A stretch of DNA of 6,490 bases from Limisphaerales bacterium (GCA_003455565.1 DMQW01000463.1:1-6490); one strand, 5' to 3'. Positions 1-6,464 are shown, counted from the stretch's first letter. Translations and numbers: made by a program. Notes: generated from the letters alone by a model not told the origin.

Positions 1-2431
1 CGCCTTGGAACTCAAAATCCGGTTTCAGATTTTGCGCGGCAAAAATGTTGGTCAGCGTTTCGCCCCAGAAGATGCGACCTTTGCCAACGGAATTTTCCAG
101 AACCGTGATGCCGTCGCACTTGCCCCAAAGTTCATCCGCAGTTTTTTTCACCTGCGCGTCGCACTTCGGAAAACCGGCGAGGCTTGGCGAATGTTGCGGG
201 CGCGGGCCGACGACGGTCGCACCGGCGCGCACCAATGTGCGGATGCGCTCCAACAACTGGGGCGTCATGTCCGAATCGTTTGGCGGCAGAATCAGCGCGG
301 CGTAGTTCGCGCCGCTGGTCAGAGTGATGCGGCCATTCTTCACCGTCGCGCCGTGCAGCAACACGTCGGCATTGATGGCGTCGTAGTCGTAACCGGCGGG
401 CAGCGCAGGATTGCCGACACGCATTTCCACCGGCGCGCTTTCACCGGTAAAATACGCGGCGTCCGCGACGGCGTGGCCTTGTTGCAGGAGAAACTGGCAA
501 TGTGAGATGTAATCAATCCACGATTTTCCCTGATTCCACCACGTCTCCGTGCGCTCGAAATGAAAACCCCATTGGCCCATCGTCATGCCCGGCCAGCGGT
601 TCGTCCACGGCTGCATGGCGTAGCGGTGGAAGACATAGCGGTTCAAGCCCTGGCAATACATCAGGTCACCAAGCGCCTTGAGCGAATACGGATCGTTCTG
701 CCAGCGCCCGGCCTCGGGGCTTGCGGTGAACGACTCCGCGCCGACGATGGTTTTGCCGTAGATATGCGCGATGGACGCGGCGAGCTTGACGGAAGGATGT
801 CCCTGACTGCCGCTCCAAAATTCGCCCATCACGACATCGGCCAGTGCGCCGCATTGCAGCGATTCAAACGGCCCGGTGTAAGGCTCGACCGCATTCATCA
901 ATCCGTGCTGGCGGCATAGCTCGGCGAAATGACCGTAGTAATTTTCGGCGAACAAATCGGCGATAGAGCGGCGCACATCCCAGAGGAAGCGCTCGGAAAC
1001 CGCCGGATTGTCCACGACGCGACCGGTGAACGCGGGCAGAAATTTCAGCGGGTCGTAGCCACGCCGCTTTTGAAATTCCTCGCGGAAATTTTTTGTCCAG
1101 TTCTGGCCGCCGACCTCGTAGCTGTCAATGAGCGAGCTGTCGAGCGTCTTGCCGGCGAGCGGGCCGAGGTCGTCAAGAATTTTCTGCATGAAGCCCGCCC
1201 AATGCGCGTCGAGCGCGGTCTTGCTGAATTTGTCGCACTCCAAACCCTCGCCTTCCTTCGGCGCGGGATGATTTTTCGCGCCGGTTGGCGTGTAGCCGAG
1301 CCGCAGAATGACCCACTCGCCGGCGGGAACCTGCCAGTTCAATCGTCCATCAGATGTCAGCTTGGAAGTGAGGTCAACGATATCTTGATGTTGAACGGCT
1401 CCAGCCGCAGCGTCGTCAGATTCGCGCGACGACAGCACGGTATTACCGTTGAAACTGGCTTTCGCGTTAATGTTTTCAATGGTCAAACGCGGCGCGAGTT
1501 CGATTTCAGCCAGCGGAATGTCCGTGACTTTGGCCTTGGCACCGACAGCGGTGAATTGCACGCGCCAAAAACGCGCGGCGACCGGTTGCGCGCCGAATGA
1601 AATGGTGCGCGTGGCCGAACCGCGCCGGGCAAACGCAAACGGCTTCAACGTGTGGAACGTCTTGCCGTCATCGGAAACCTGAATCTCGCCGCTGCATTCG
1701 GGAATGCCCGGCCCGCCGGTAATTTTGACCGTGCGCGCGGAAAACGGTTTTTGAAATTCCAGTTGGGCAAATTGTGGCTGGCCGCGTTTGGGGATTGGCA
1801 GACGAACGAAGGTTTTGGAATCACCGTCCGTAAGTTTGTTGGCCGCCGGCTCGTCGCCGCTCGTGGATGCGACGGGCGAAAAATCTTTCATGCGCACGAC
1901 TTCGCCAGCGGGCGCGGGAAACGCGAGCACCGCGATGTCGCGATAAAAACCGAGCGTCGTGGGCGGCTGCGGCAGCGCGGCGCTGAAATTGGTCGGGCCG
2001 GTCACGCGCGCTTCGCTGGTCGTGACGCGCTGCATCGCGTTGGTCACGGTGTTCCACGGGCCGCCGCTGCTCGACCAGCCGGCGCAGTTTTCCACGCAGA
2101 GTTCGAGTCCCAGCCGGTTCGCCTCCGACACGGCGAATTTAAAATCCTCGCGCCATTCGGGACTCATGAAATTTACGGGGCCGCGCGGGATGCCGCAGTC
2201 CACGTTCACAATCGTCGCGCCGCCGAGGCCGATTTGTTTCATCGCTTCGAGGTCGGCGGTGATGCCAGCCTTGGTGATGTTGCCATTCATCCAGTGCCAC
2301 CAGGTCTGCGGCTTGGCGGAATCCGGCGGATTAAGAAAACCCGTTTCCAGCGAATCAGTTGACGCGGCGGAAGCGGTGAGAGCCAGGCATAGCAGCCAGG
2401 CTGAAGCGAGAAAAGCACGTGGCAGTTTCAT
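1..2431 (-). CDS. Secreted GH106 alpha-L-rhamnosidase-like glycoside hydrolase (3' end outside window)
   Basis: Reading the minus strand from the ATG at 2431-2429, the frame stays open for 810 codons to the left edge, so the C-terminus is missing. The family as I know it usually exceeds 1000 residues. Residues 1-23 form a signal peptide (Lys/Arg start, hydrophobic Ala/Leu core, AxA-type cleavage near 22-23), so the enzyme is exported. The mature N-terminus has the GH106 hallmark around 43-75: WWHWMNGN, then a GI..DLEAMK..GLGG stretch. Residues about 195-305 look like an inserted F5/8-type galactose-binding beta-sandwich (LTDGD at 200-204, IQVSDDGKTF, ARFWRVQF ending near 292). The catalytic barrel follows: IDSYEVGGQNW (435-445), NAVEPYTGP (E516), MGEFW (E537), VGAESF (E566) and the G-N-R-Y-V-F-H segment near 590-600. 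E537 and E566 are the best candidates for the catalytic acid/base pair by spacing; this is inferred. Expected role: removing terminal alpha-L-rhamnose from pectic or other plant glycans. No clear ribosome-binding site precedes the ATG. It lies 94 bp downstream of the GH43-GH16 gene and may share its transcript. Confidence 0.88.
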   Translation of the reverse strand, partial: MKLPRAFLASAWLLCLALTASAASTDSLETGFLNPPDSAKPQTWWHWMNGNITKAGITADLEAMKQIGLGGATIVNVDCGIPRGPVNFMSPEWREDFKFAVSEANRLGLELCVENCAGWSSSGGPWNTVTNAMQRVTTSEARVTGPTNFSAALPQPPTTLGFYRDIAVLAFPAPAGEVVRMKDFSPVASTSGDEPAANKLTDGDSKTFVRLPIPKRGQPQFAQLEFQKPFSARTVKITGGPGIPECSGEIQVSDDGKTFHTLKPFAFARRGSATRTISFGAQPVAARFWRVQFTAVGAKAKVTDIPLAEIELAPRLTIENINAKASFNGNTVLSSRESDDAAAGAVQHQDIVDLTSKLTSDGRLNWQVPAGEWVILRLGYTPTGAKNHPAPKEGEGLECDKFSKTALDAHWAGFMQKILDDLGPLAGKTLDSSLIDSYEVGGQNWTKNFREEFQKRRGYDPLKFLPAFTGRVVDNPAVSERFLWDVRRSIADLFAENYYGHFAELCRQHGLMNAVEPYTGPFESLQCGALADVVMGEFWSGSQGHPSVKLAASIAHIYGKTIVGAESFTASPEAGRWQNDPYSLKALGDLMYCQGLNRYVFHRYAMQPWTNRWPGMTMGQWGFHFERTETWWNQGKSWIDYISHCQFLLQQGHAVADAAYFTGESAPVEMRVGNPALPAGYDYDAINADVLLHGATVKNGRITLTSGANYAALILPPNDSDMTPQLLERIRTLVRAGATVVGPRPQHSPSLAGFPKCDAQVKKTADELWGKCDGITVLENSVGKGRIFWGETLTNIFAAQNLKPDFEFQG

Positions 2432-2525
2432 GTTGTCAGTATTAAAAAATATTTGAGTGGACACGCATTCTGTCGGTTGAGCCGTTCAACTGGCAAGCGC
2501 AAAGGCAACCCGCCGCCATTGGAGT

Positions 2526-4271
2526 CTAGTTGCTGCGCTGATAGACGCGCACCCAGTCAACCTCGAAGCGGATGGGAAATTTTGTCTGCGACGGATCACC
2601 GTCGCTGTTCCCACCGATGGCCTCGTTCAAAATGAAATAAACCGGCCCGTGAAACGGATTACCCCGATCCGCATTGTCGGCATCCGCCAGATCAAGATGG
2701 TTCATCAATTTGCCGTCAAGCAGCAGGTTGATTTTCTTTTCGTCCCATTCCATCGTCCAGATGTGAAATTCTTTCGACCACGCATCACCGCCGAGTTCGG
2801 CGACGGGTTTTTTGACCGCGAGCCATTTTGTTTTCCGGTCGAGACTGTAGCCGAAGTTGGCGAGCACGGTGCCGGTGTAAAATTCCATGATGTCAATCTC
2901 GCCGCCTGCGGGCCAGCGGATGCCGGGCGTTGCGCCGAGCGTCCAGAACGCCGGCCAGCTTCCGAGCCGCGTGTCAATGCGCGCCCGCATCTCGAACTTG
3001 CCGTATTTGAACTCGCGCAGGCGCCGGGACGTGATGCTGGCGGAAGTGTAATCAATCCACTCGCGGCTCGTCTTCCAATTCGTGCTGTTCGTGACGAAGT
3101 TAGGATTGGACTTGTGCTCATGCCGCGCCTCAATGACTAGCAGACCGTTCGTGCAAAAAGCATTTTCCGGCTGATACCATTGCAATTCTTGATTGCGAAC
3201 AAAACCGCGTTCGTAATTCCAGTTCGCCGGATCGGGCGGGCCATTCGTGTCGAATTCATCATGCCAGACCAGTTGCCAATCGTTTGTTGCATCATTCACC
3301 GCCACCGGCCAGCCGTCCGACCAGTCAATTTTCCCAATCGCGAGCCGCGATTTGCCCTGCGTGTCTGCATCGTAGTAATGATAACTGAACTGCGTCTGAC
3401 CGTTGGTGTTTCCGTCATCCACGATGCCGATGTGGCCGGGGCCGATGAAACGTCCGCTCGTTTCCAGAAACGGCGAGCCGCCGCCATCCGTGAGTTTTTT
3501 TCCATCGCGGTCGAGATACGGGCCGGTGATTTTCTCCGCACGACCGACGCGCACTTCGTAAGTGCTGTTCGTGCCCTTGCAGCATTGCCCCCAGTTGACG
3601 AAGAGATAATAAAAATTGTCGTGCCGCGTCAGGCACGACGCCTCGATGGAATGATTCCACGCGAGATGATACAGCGGCGAGTTCGTGCCGAGGCGCTGGC
3701 CGGTCTGCGGATCGAGTTCCGTCAGAAAAATTCCCTGCCAATACGAGCCGAACGCCAGCCACAGCTTCCCGTCCGCATCCAGAAATGCGCTCGGATCAAT
3801 CGTGTTGAAGGGGCTGTTCGTGTTGGATTCGATGACCGCGCCGCAGTCCGTCCAAAAATAATTCGTCGCGGACGGGTCGAGCGTGGGACTTGTCGCGAGG
3901 CCGATAGCGGAGGTTTGTTTGCCGAAAGTCGAGACAGAGTAATACAAATAAAATTTTCCGTCCACCCGGATGACATCCGGCGCCCACATGGAATTTCGCA
4001 AACCGGGGACAGCTTTCGTCGCCCATGCGGGCGGCGCGCGGAAAATGGAATCACCGTTCGTCCAGTGGATCAAATCCGGCGACGACTTGGTGCGGATGCC
4101 CGGCCCGGTGCCGAAGATGTAAAAGCGCCCGCCCTCTTTGACAATCGTGGACGGGTCGTGGATGAACGTCTGTCCCTCCAGCGGCAGCGGCGCGAATTTT
4201 GTTTCAGCGCAATGGGCGTTGACGGCGAGGAACAAAATTAAAGCGAGGAATGGTTTGGCTGGATTGTTCAT
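2526..4271 (-). CDS. Secreted bifunctional GH43 (endo-arabinanase-like) - GH16 (beta-glucanase-like) fusion
   Basis: A 581-residue protein from the ATG at 4271; a TTG at 4286 would add five residues, but the ATG gives a compact signal peptide (residues 1 to about 21, ending NAHCA) and is preferred. Residues about 23-326 are a five-bladed GH43 propeller: HDPS with base D39, WAPD at 96-99, NTIDPSAF with D159 as pKa modulator, GSYWQG at 175-180, SIEAS with acid E210, the CCKGTNSTY...VGR signature typical of endo-1,5-alpha-L-arabinanases at about 230-244, GPGHIGI at 277-283, and SYHYYD whose His298 should bind the central ion. From residue 331 to the end is a complete GH16 jelly roll: WHDEFD at 336-341, SWPAFW at 438-443, the catalytic GEIDIMEF with nucleophile E458, D460 and acid/base E463 (the bulged ExDxxE form found in laminarinases), and HIWTMEW at 503-509. 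Both active sites are intact and almost no linker separates the domains. Expected to hydrolyse arabinan plus a beta-1,3(4)-glucan or related polymer in the periplasm or outside the cell. Exact substrates are inferred. Confidence 0.93.
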   Translation of the reverse strand: MNNPAKPFLALILFLAVNAHCAETKFAPLPLEGQTFIHDPSTIVKEGGRFYIFGTGPGIRTKSSPDLIHWTNGDSIFRAPPAWATKAVPGLRNSMWAPDVIRVDGKFYLYYSVSTFGKQTSAIGLATSPTLDPSATNYFWTDCGAVIESNTNSPFNTIDPSAFLDADGKLWLAFGSYWQGIFLTELDPQTGQRLGTNSPLYHLAWNHSIEASCLTRHDNFYYLFVNWGQCCKGTNSTYEVRVGRAEKITGPYLDRDGKKLTDGGGSPFLETSGRFIGPGHIGIVDDGNTNGQTQFSYHYYDADTQGKSRLAIGKIDWSDGWPVAVNDATNDWQLVWHDEFDTNGPPDPANWNYERGFVRNQELQWYQPENAFCTNGLLVIEARHEHKSNPNFVTNSTNWKTSREWIDYTSASITSRRLREFKYGKFEMRARIDTRLGSWPAFWTLGATPGIRWPAGGEIDIMEFYTGTVLANFGYSLDRKTKWLAVKKPVAELGGDAWSKEFHIWTMEWDEKKINLLLDGKLMNHLDLADADNADRGNPFHGPVYFILNEAIGGNSDGDPSQTKFPIRFEVDWVRVYQRSN

Positions 4272-4322
4272 TAGATTCAAAGTCAATTAAGCCACGGATG
4301 GCACAAACATTAAACAATGAAA

Positions 4323-4352
4323 TTAGGGCGGCGCGGCAGCGCCAGCCCTACC
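4323..4352 (-). repeat. GTAG-footed GC-rich hairpin overlapping the lpxB stop; REP-like, possible terminator
   Basis: On the plus strand AGGGC and GGCGC (4325-4334) pair with GCGCC and GCCCT (4339-4349) across a GGCA loop, giving a 10-bp stem with a single bulged A at 4344. On the minus strand the element begins GTAG (4351-4348) and is followed by TAAT, the same foot-and-tail layout as the six 28-nt elements near the RAYT, but with an unrelated stem. The lpxB stop codon TAG is the last three bases of that GTAG. No long T run follows on the minus strand (TAATTTCATTG), so a role as an intrinsic terminator is possible but weak. Confidence 0.6.
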
Positions 4353-5541
4353 AGAATAAGCTTAAAACCGCCTCCGCTACGCGCCCCGCCGCACCGGGTT
4401 CTCCGAGCGAGGAAATGATTTTGCCAAGCTGCGCCTTGATATTCGCCCGGCGCGAGTCGTCCTGCAATAGTTCCAGCGTAGCGCGAGCAAGATTTTCCGG
4501 CGTGGCATCGTTCTGGATGAATTCAGGATAAACCGTCTCGCCTGCCAGCAGGTTTGGCATCGTGAGTGATTTCACCGTCACGATGTGGCGGGCGATTTGG
4601 TAAGTGAGCCACGAGGTTTTATAGAGCGTCACTGTGGGGACGCCGAAGAATGCACACTCCATCGTCACCGTGCCCGTCGAGGCGATGGCGACATCTGCAA
4701 ATCGAAGCGCCGTTGGCAATTCGCCAATTTTGAAAATCAAATCAGGCCAGCCAGTTTGAAGTGCCAATTTCTTTGCTTGGGCAACGAGAGCTTCATTTGG
4801 CAAGACGCAAATCAAACGGAATCCTTGTTTTTGAACAATCTTCCAAGCTGCTTGTAACATGACTGGCAAATGCTTTTCCAATTCAGTAGGCCGACTTCCC
4901 GGAAGAAGAATGATAACTGGATAATCGTGCAGAGCATTTGCCCAATTCAAGAAATCAGGCAATGCGGAAGTTTTAGCAGCGGCAAAACGGTCAATCATCG
5001 GATGCCCGACAAATTCCACGCGCAACTGCGGCACGCGCTTGGCATACCACTCCTTCTCGAAGGGGAAAATGCTCAAGAGCAGATCGTAATCGCGCGCCAG
5101 CTTGTCCGCGCGGCCCGGACGCGACGCCCAGACCTGTGGCGAGACGAACTGGACGATTTTCGGTTTCCAGGTGGAAAACGGATTGTCGCGGACGTATTTT
5201 TTGACCGCCTGACCGAAGCGCAGATTGAACCCGCCGTAATCCACACCGATGACCACGTCCGGCTTGCGCTCAATCGCCAGCGCGAGCAATTGCTTGAACA
5301 GCCGCCGGAATTTCAAAAGGTTTTTCAGCACGTCCGTGATGCCGATGACTGAGTGCTGCGTCAGGTCGAAGGCCAGCTCCACGCCGGCGGCGGACATCTT
5401 CGCGCCACCCGCGCCGAAGAAGATCGGCGAGGATGGAGGATGGAGGATGGAGGATTGCTCGCGCAGCGCGGAAACCAGTTCCGCCGCGAGCAAATCCCCG
5501 CTCGCCTCACCGGCGATGAGCATGAAGGTTTTCGGTTTCAT
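4348..5541 (-). CDS. lpxB: Lipid-A-disaccharide synthase (GT19)
   Basis: LpxB joins UDP-2,3-diacylglucosamine and 2,3-diacylglucosamine 1-phosphate (lipid X) to form lipid A disaccharide 1-phosphate at the inner face of the cytoplasmic membrane, in the Raetz pathway. The 397-residue protein is close to the usual length (about 380). Family motifs appear in order: GEASGD at 11-16, SVIGITDVL at 64-72, IGVDYGGFN with D101 (matching the catalytic Asp of the DxPDFN motif in E. coli), FVSPQVWASR at 132-141, PFE at 160-162, FVGHP at 177-181, LLPGSR at 212-217, the ASTGTVTME donor-binding stretch at 287-295, and MPNLLAGE at 328-335. Residues about 29-39 (QSSILHPPSSP) are an extra loop of roughly six residues encoded by a heptanucleotide tandem repeat. 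The ATG is preceded directly by AAGGA, too close to be a normal Shine-Dalgarno site. A REP-like hairpin lies in the leader 11 nt upstream. The other genes of the pathway are not in the window; the upstream neighbour is the RAYT. Confidence 0.96.
   Translation of the reverse strand: MKPKTFMLIAGEASGDLLAAELVSALREQSSILHPPSSPIFFGAGGAKMSAAGVELAFDLTQHSVIGITDVLKNLLKFRRLFKQLLALAIERKPDVVIGVDYGGFNLRFGQAVKKYVRDNPFSTWKPKIVQFVSPQVWASRPGRADKLARDYDLLLSIFPFEKEWYAKRVPQLRVEFVGHPMIDRFAAAKTSALPDFLNWANALHDYPVIILLPGSRPTELEKHLPVMLQAAWKIVQKQGFRLICVLPNEALVAQAKKLALQTGWPDLIFKIGELPTALRFADVAIASTGTVTMECAFFGVPTVTLYKTSWLTYQIARHIVTVKSLTMPNLLAGETVYPEFIQNDATPENLARATLELLQDDSRRANIKAQLGKIISSLGEPGAAGRVAEAVLSLFW
5431..5455. repeat. 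Heptanucleotide tandem repeat (GGATGGA)n inside lpxB
   Basis: Three perfect copies of GGATGGA (5431-5451) are followed by a partial GGAT, 25 nt in all. Three 7-nt units add 21 nt, so the reading frame of lpxB is kept and the repeat reads as the Ser/Pro/His-rich SSILHPPSS loop. Seven-base repeats of this composition giving SSILHPPSS peptides are, from memory, common in Verrucomicrobiota and Planctomycetota genomes. Confidence 0.9.
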
Positions 5542-5608
5542 TCCTTATCTTTGTAGGAGACGACGGGAGGAGTCTCTAACTTTGATTTTGTTTTCATCCA
5601 ATCGGCGG
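5482..5608. repeat. Direct repeat, left copy (lpxB 5' end, leader, element A and start of flank)
   Basis: This stretch is matched by 6344 to about 6460 in the same orientation. The block 5482-5520 agrees at 37 of 39 positions, the 11 bases between the lpxB start codon and GTAG agree at 8, and the 28-nt element agrees at 25. Beyond the element both copies continue with TTGATTTT and then a loosely similar TCAT...CGG. The left copy lies in a functional gene; the right copy does not. The segment 5521-5538, just inside the lpxB start, is the poorly matching part. Confidence 0.8.
5553..5580 (+). repeat. REP-like 28-nt element A
   Basis: GTAG foot, stem GAGAC, GA, C, loop GGGA, G, GA, stem GTCTC, tail TAAC. 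It sits 13 nt past the RAYT stop codon and 11 nt upstream of the lpxB start codon, so it would be present as a hairpin in an lpxB leader transcript. The loop differs from the canonical GTGA by one base but is still of GNRA type. Confidence 0.85.
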
Positions 5609-6199
5609 TCGTTTGATGTTGCCCGTGTCGGGCTGCCGTAGTTTGGCGAAGATGCGCCAGAATTTCGACCAATAATCTTCCGCCAGCGGATTCAATTTTG
5701 GACAACCGGGAACCACGCAGCCGGTGAACGGCCAGACGTCTTTCTCTCTAATCAACTCCGCCCGCACCGGATTCGCCGCGATGTAAAAGCAGACTTTTGC
5801 AAACGCATTTCGCTTTCGTTGTCCCTCGCGCAGAACTTCATCCTGCGGTTGCGGCTGGAACTTCGCAGGTAAAAGTTCCGGCTCAAGATAAGTCCGCAGA
5901 AAAGCCATGCCATTGATCTGGTCTGAATCCAGCCGCAAACCCATCCAGACAAGATGAATGTGGTCGGGCATCAGGCAATAAATCGGACAAACCAAACCTT
6001 CACGGGCGGCGGCGTGAAGCATCAGTTCCCGGAAACGCAGGTGGAATGCCGGTGTCAGCCAGCCCTTGACCTTGTTAAAAACCGTCAACGTCCAGAACAC
6101 CACGGCGTCGGCTTGGTAATACTCGCGGGGCAGACGCGGCAGGTAAAACCCGCGGTTGAGCGGATCGCGCGGCGACTTGATGGGGCGGTGGAAGTTCAT
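5594..6199 (-). CDS. rayT: REP-associated tyrosine transposase (RAYT, IS200-like HUH/Y1 family)
   Basis: A 201-residue protein that starts at the ATG at 6199. It carries the RAYT/TnpA-REP hallmarks: an N-terminal ADAVVFWTLTVFN strand (31-43), the metal-binding HUH motif in CLMPDHIHLVW (H80 and H82), and a C-terminal helix FYIAANPVRAELI with catalytic tyrosine Y139. The NPVRA signature marks the RAYT group rather than ordinary IS200/IS605 transposases. Known relatives are single-strand DNA endonucleases that nick and join at REP hairpins carrying a 5' GTAG or GGAG tetranucleotide; such elements (A and B) flank this gene in inverted orientation, with element B 9 nt upstream of the start and element A 13 nt past the stop. 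All three catalytic residues are present, so the protein is probably active. No Shine-Dalgarno sequence is visible. The gene is 52 bp upstream of lpxB on the same strand, so read-through into lpxB is possible. Confidence 0.92.
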   Translation of the reverse strand: MNFHRPIKSPRDPLNRGFYLPRLPREYYQADAVVFWTLTVFNKVKGWLTPAFHLRFRELMLHAAAREGLVCPIYCLMPDHIHLVWMGLRLDSDQINGMAFLRTYLEPELLPAKFQPQPQDEVLREGQRKRNAFAKVCFYIAANPVRAELIREKDVWPFTGCVVPGCPKLNPLAEDYWSKFWRIFAKLRQPDTGNIKRPPIG

Positions 6200-6208
6200 G
6201 TCGAAAAC

Positions 6209-6236
6209 ATTAGAGACTCCTCACGTCATCCCCTAC
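6209..6236 (-). repeat. REP-like 28-nt element B
   Basis: Read on the minus strand: GTAG foot, stem GGGAT, GA, C, loop GTGA, G, GA, stem GTCTC, tail TAAT. The left arm has diverged from GAGAC, and pairing with GTCTC survives only through two G-T wobbles, so this is a weakened copy. It lies 9 nt upstream of the RAYT start codon, in the opposite orientation to element A at the other end of the gene. Confidence 0.82.
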
Positions 6237-6246
6237 GAATCGTTTT

Positions 6247-6274
6247 GTAGGAGTCGAGGTGACGAGACTCAAAC
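6247..6274 (+). repeat. REP-like 28-nt element C (compensatory variant)
   Basis: GTAG foot, stem GAGTC, GA, G, loop GTGA, C, GA, stem GACTC, tail AAAC. Compared with the canonical form, one outer-stem pair has changed from A-T to T-A and the loop-closing pair from C-G to G-C, each with its partner changed to match. It is separated from element B by only 10 nt, in inverted orientation, which gives a back-to-back hairpin pair. Confidence 0.85.
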
Positions 6275-6305
6275 TTTCTGGAGAGGCGGCGGGTTTCATT
6301 CTTTA

Positions 6306-6333
6306 GTTAGAGACTCCTCACGTCGTCTCCTAC
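6306..6333 (-). repeat. REP-like 28-nt element D (canonical)
   Basis: Read on the minus strand: GTAG foot, stem GAGAC, GA, C, loop GTGA, G, GA, stem GTCTC, tail TAAC. The stem is perfect. It is 31 nt beyond element C and 80 nt before element E. The D-E spacer holds the decayed copy of the lpxB 5' end. Confidence 0.85.
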
Positions 6334-6340
6334 AGGAGGT

Positions 6341-6402
6341 TGACGCCGCGAGCAAATCCTCGCTCGCCTCGCCGGCGATGAGTCTGACGGATTTGATTTC
6401 AT
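6341..6402 (-). pseudogene. Decayed duplicate of the lpxB 5' end (about 20 codons, frameshifted)
   Basis: From a start-like ATG at 6402-6400 the minus strand follows the first 60 or so bases of lpxB. The part that encodes LIAGEASGDLLAA in the intact gene is recognisable at 6344-6382 with two mismatches, one of which turns the second Gly of GEASGD into Glu. One base has been lost between the start codon and that block, so translation from the ATG leaves the lpxB frame. Similarity ends near 6343 and the rest of lpxB is absent, so this cannot make an enzyme. It marks a past duplication or insertion event. Confidence 0.75.
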
Positions 6403-6460
6403 TTCCTATTTTTGTAGGAGACGACGTGAGGAGTCTCAAATTGATTTTCACGGTCATCGG
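6344..6460. repeat. Direct repeat, right copy
   Basis: Partner of the repeat at 5482-5608, in the same orientation and offset by about 862 bp, with the RAYT and elements B, C and D between the copies. It contains the lpxB remnant and element E, followed by TTGATTTT as in the left copy. Recombination between the two would remove the RAYT with elements B-D and leave one lpxB 5' region. Confidence 0.75.
6414..6441 (+). repeat. REP-like 28-nt element E (canonical)
   Basis: GTAG foot, stem GAGAC, GA, C, loop GTGA, G, GA, stem GTCTC, tail AAAT. It lies 11 nt from the start codon of the lpxB remnant, exactly as element A lies 11 nt from the start codon of intact lpxB. Confidence 0.85.
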
Positions 6461-6464
6461 TAAA

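Noticed and set aside
5..2362. Several plus-strand open frames (5-505, 560-919, 929-1600, 1652-2362)
   Set aside because: They share codon boundaries with the 810-codon minus-strand GH106 frame and are its mirror. Their products have no family features.
2474..2492. Small inverted repeat (GTTGA ... TCAAC) between the two hydrolase genes, considered as a terminator
   Set aside because: The stem is only five to seven base pairs and no T run follows on the minus strand. Nothing else of note was found in the 94-bp gap apart from an AT-rich patch at 2440-2455 near the GH106 start.
3180..4241. Long open frame of 353 codons on the plus strand
   Set aside because: It lies antisense to the GH43 domain, whose catalytic motifs are all intact on the minus strand. 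The plus-strand translation is Arg/Ala-rich without any recognisable motif, as expected for a GC-rich shadow frame.
4291..4302. GCCA ... TGGC palindrome upstream of the GH43-GH16 gene, considered as an operator
   Set aside because: A four-base-pair arm is too short to support an operator call, and no second copy is seen in the window.
6334..6345. Perfect Shine-Dalgarno-like AGGAGGT on the plus strand
   Set aside because: Frames starting just downstream stop within a few codons, and the site lies at the border of element D and the lpxB remnant. No gene uses it.
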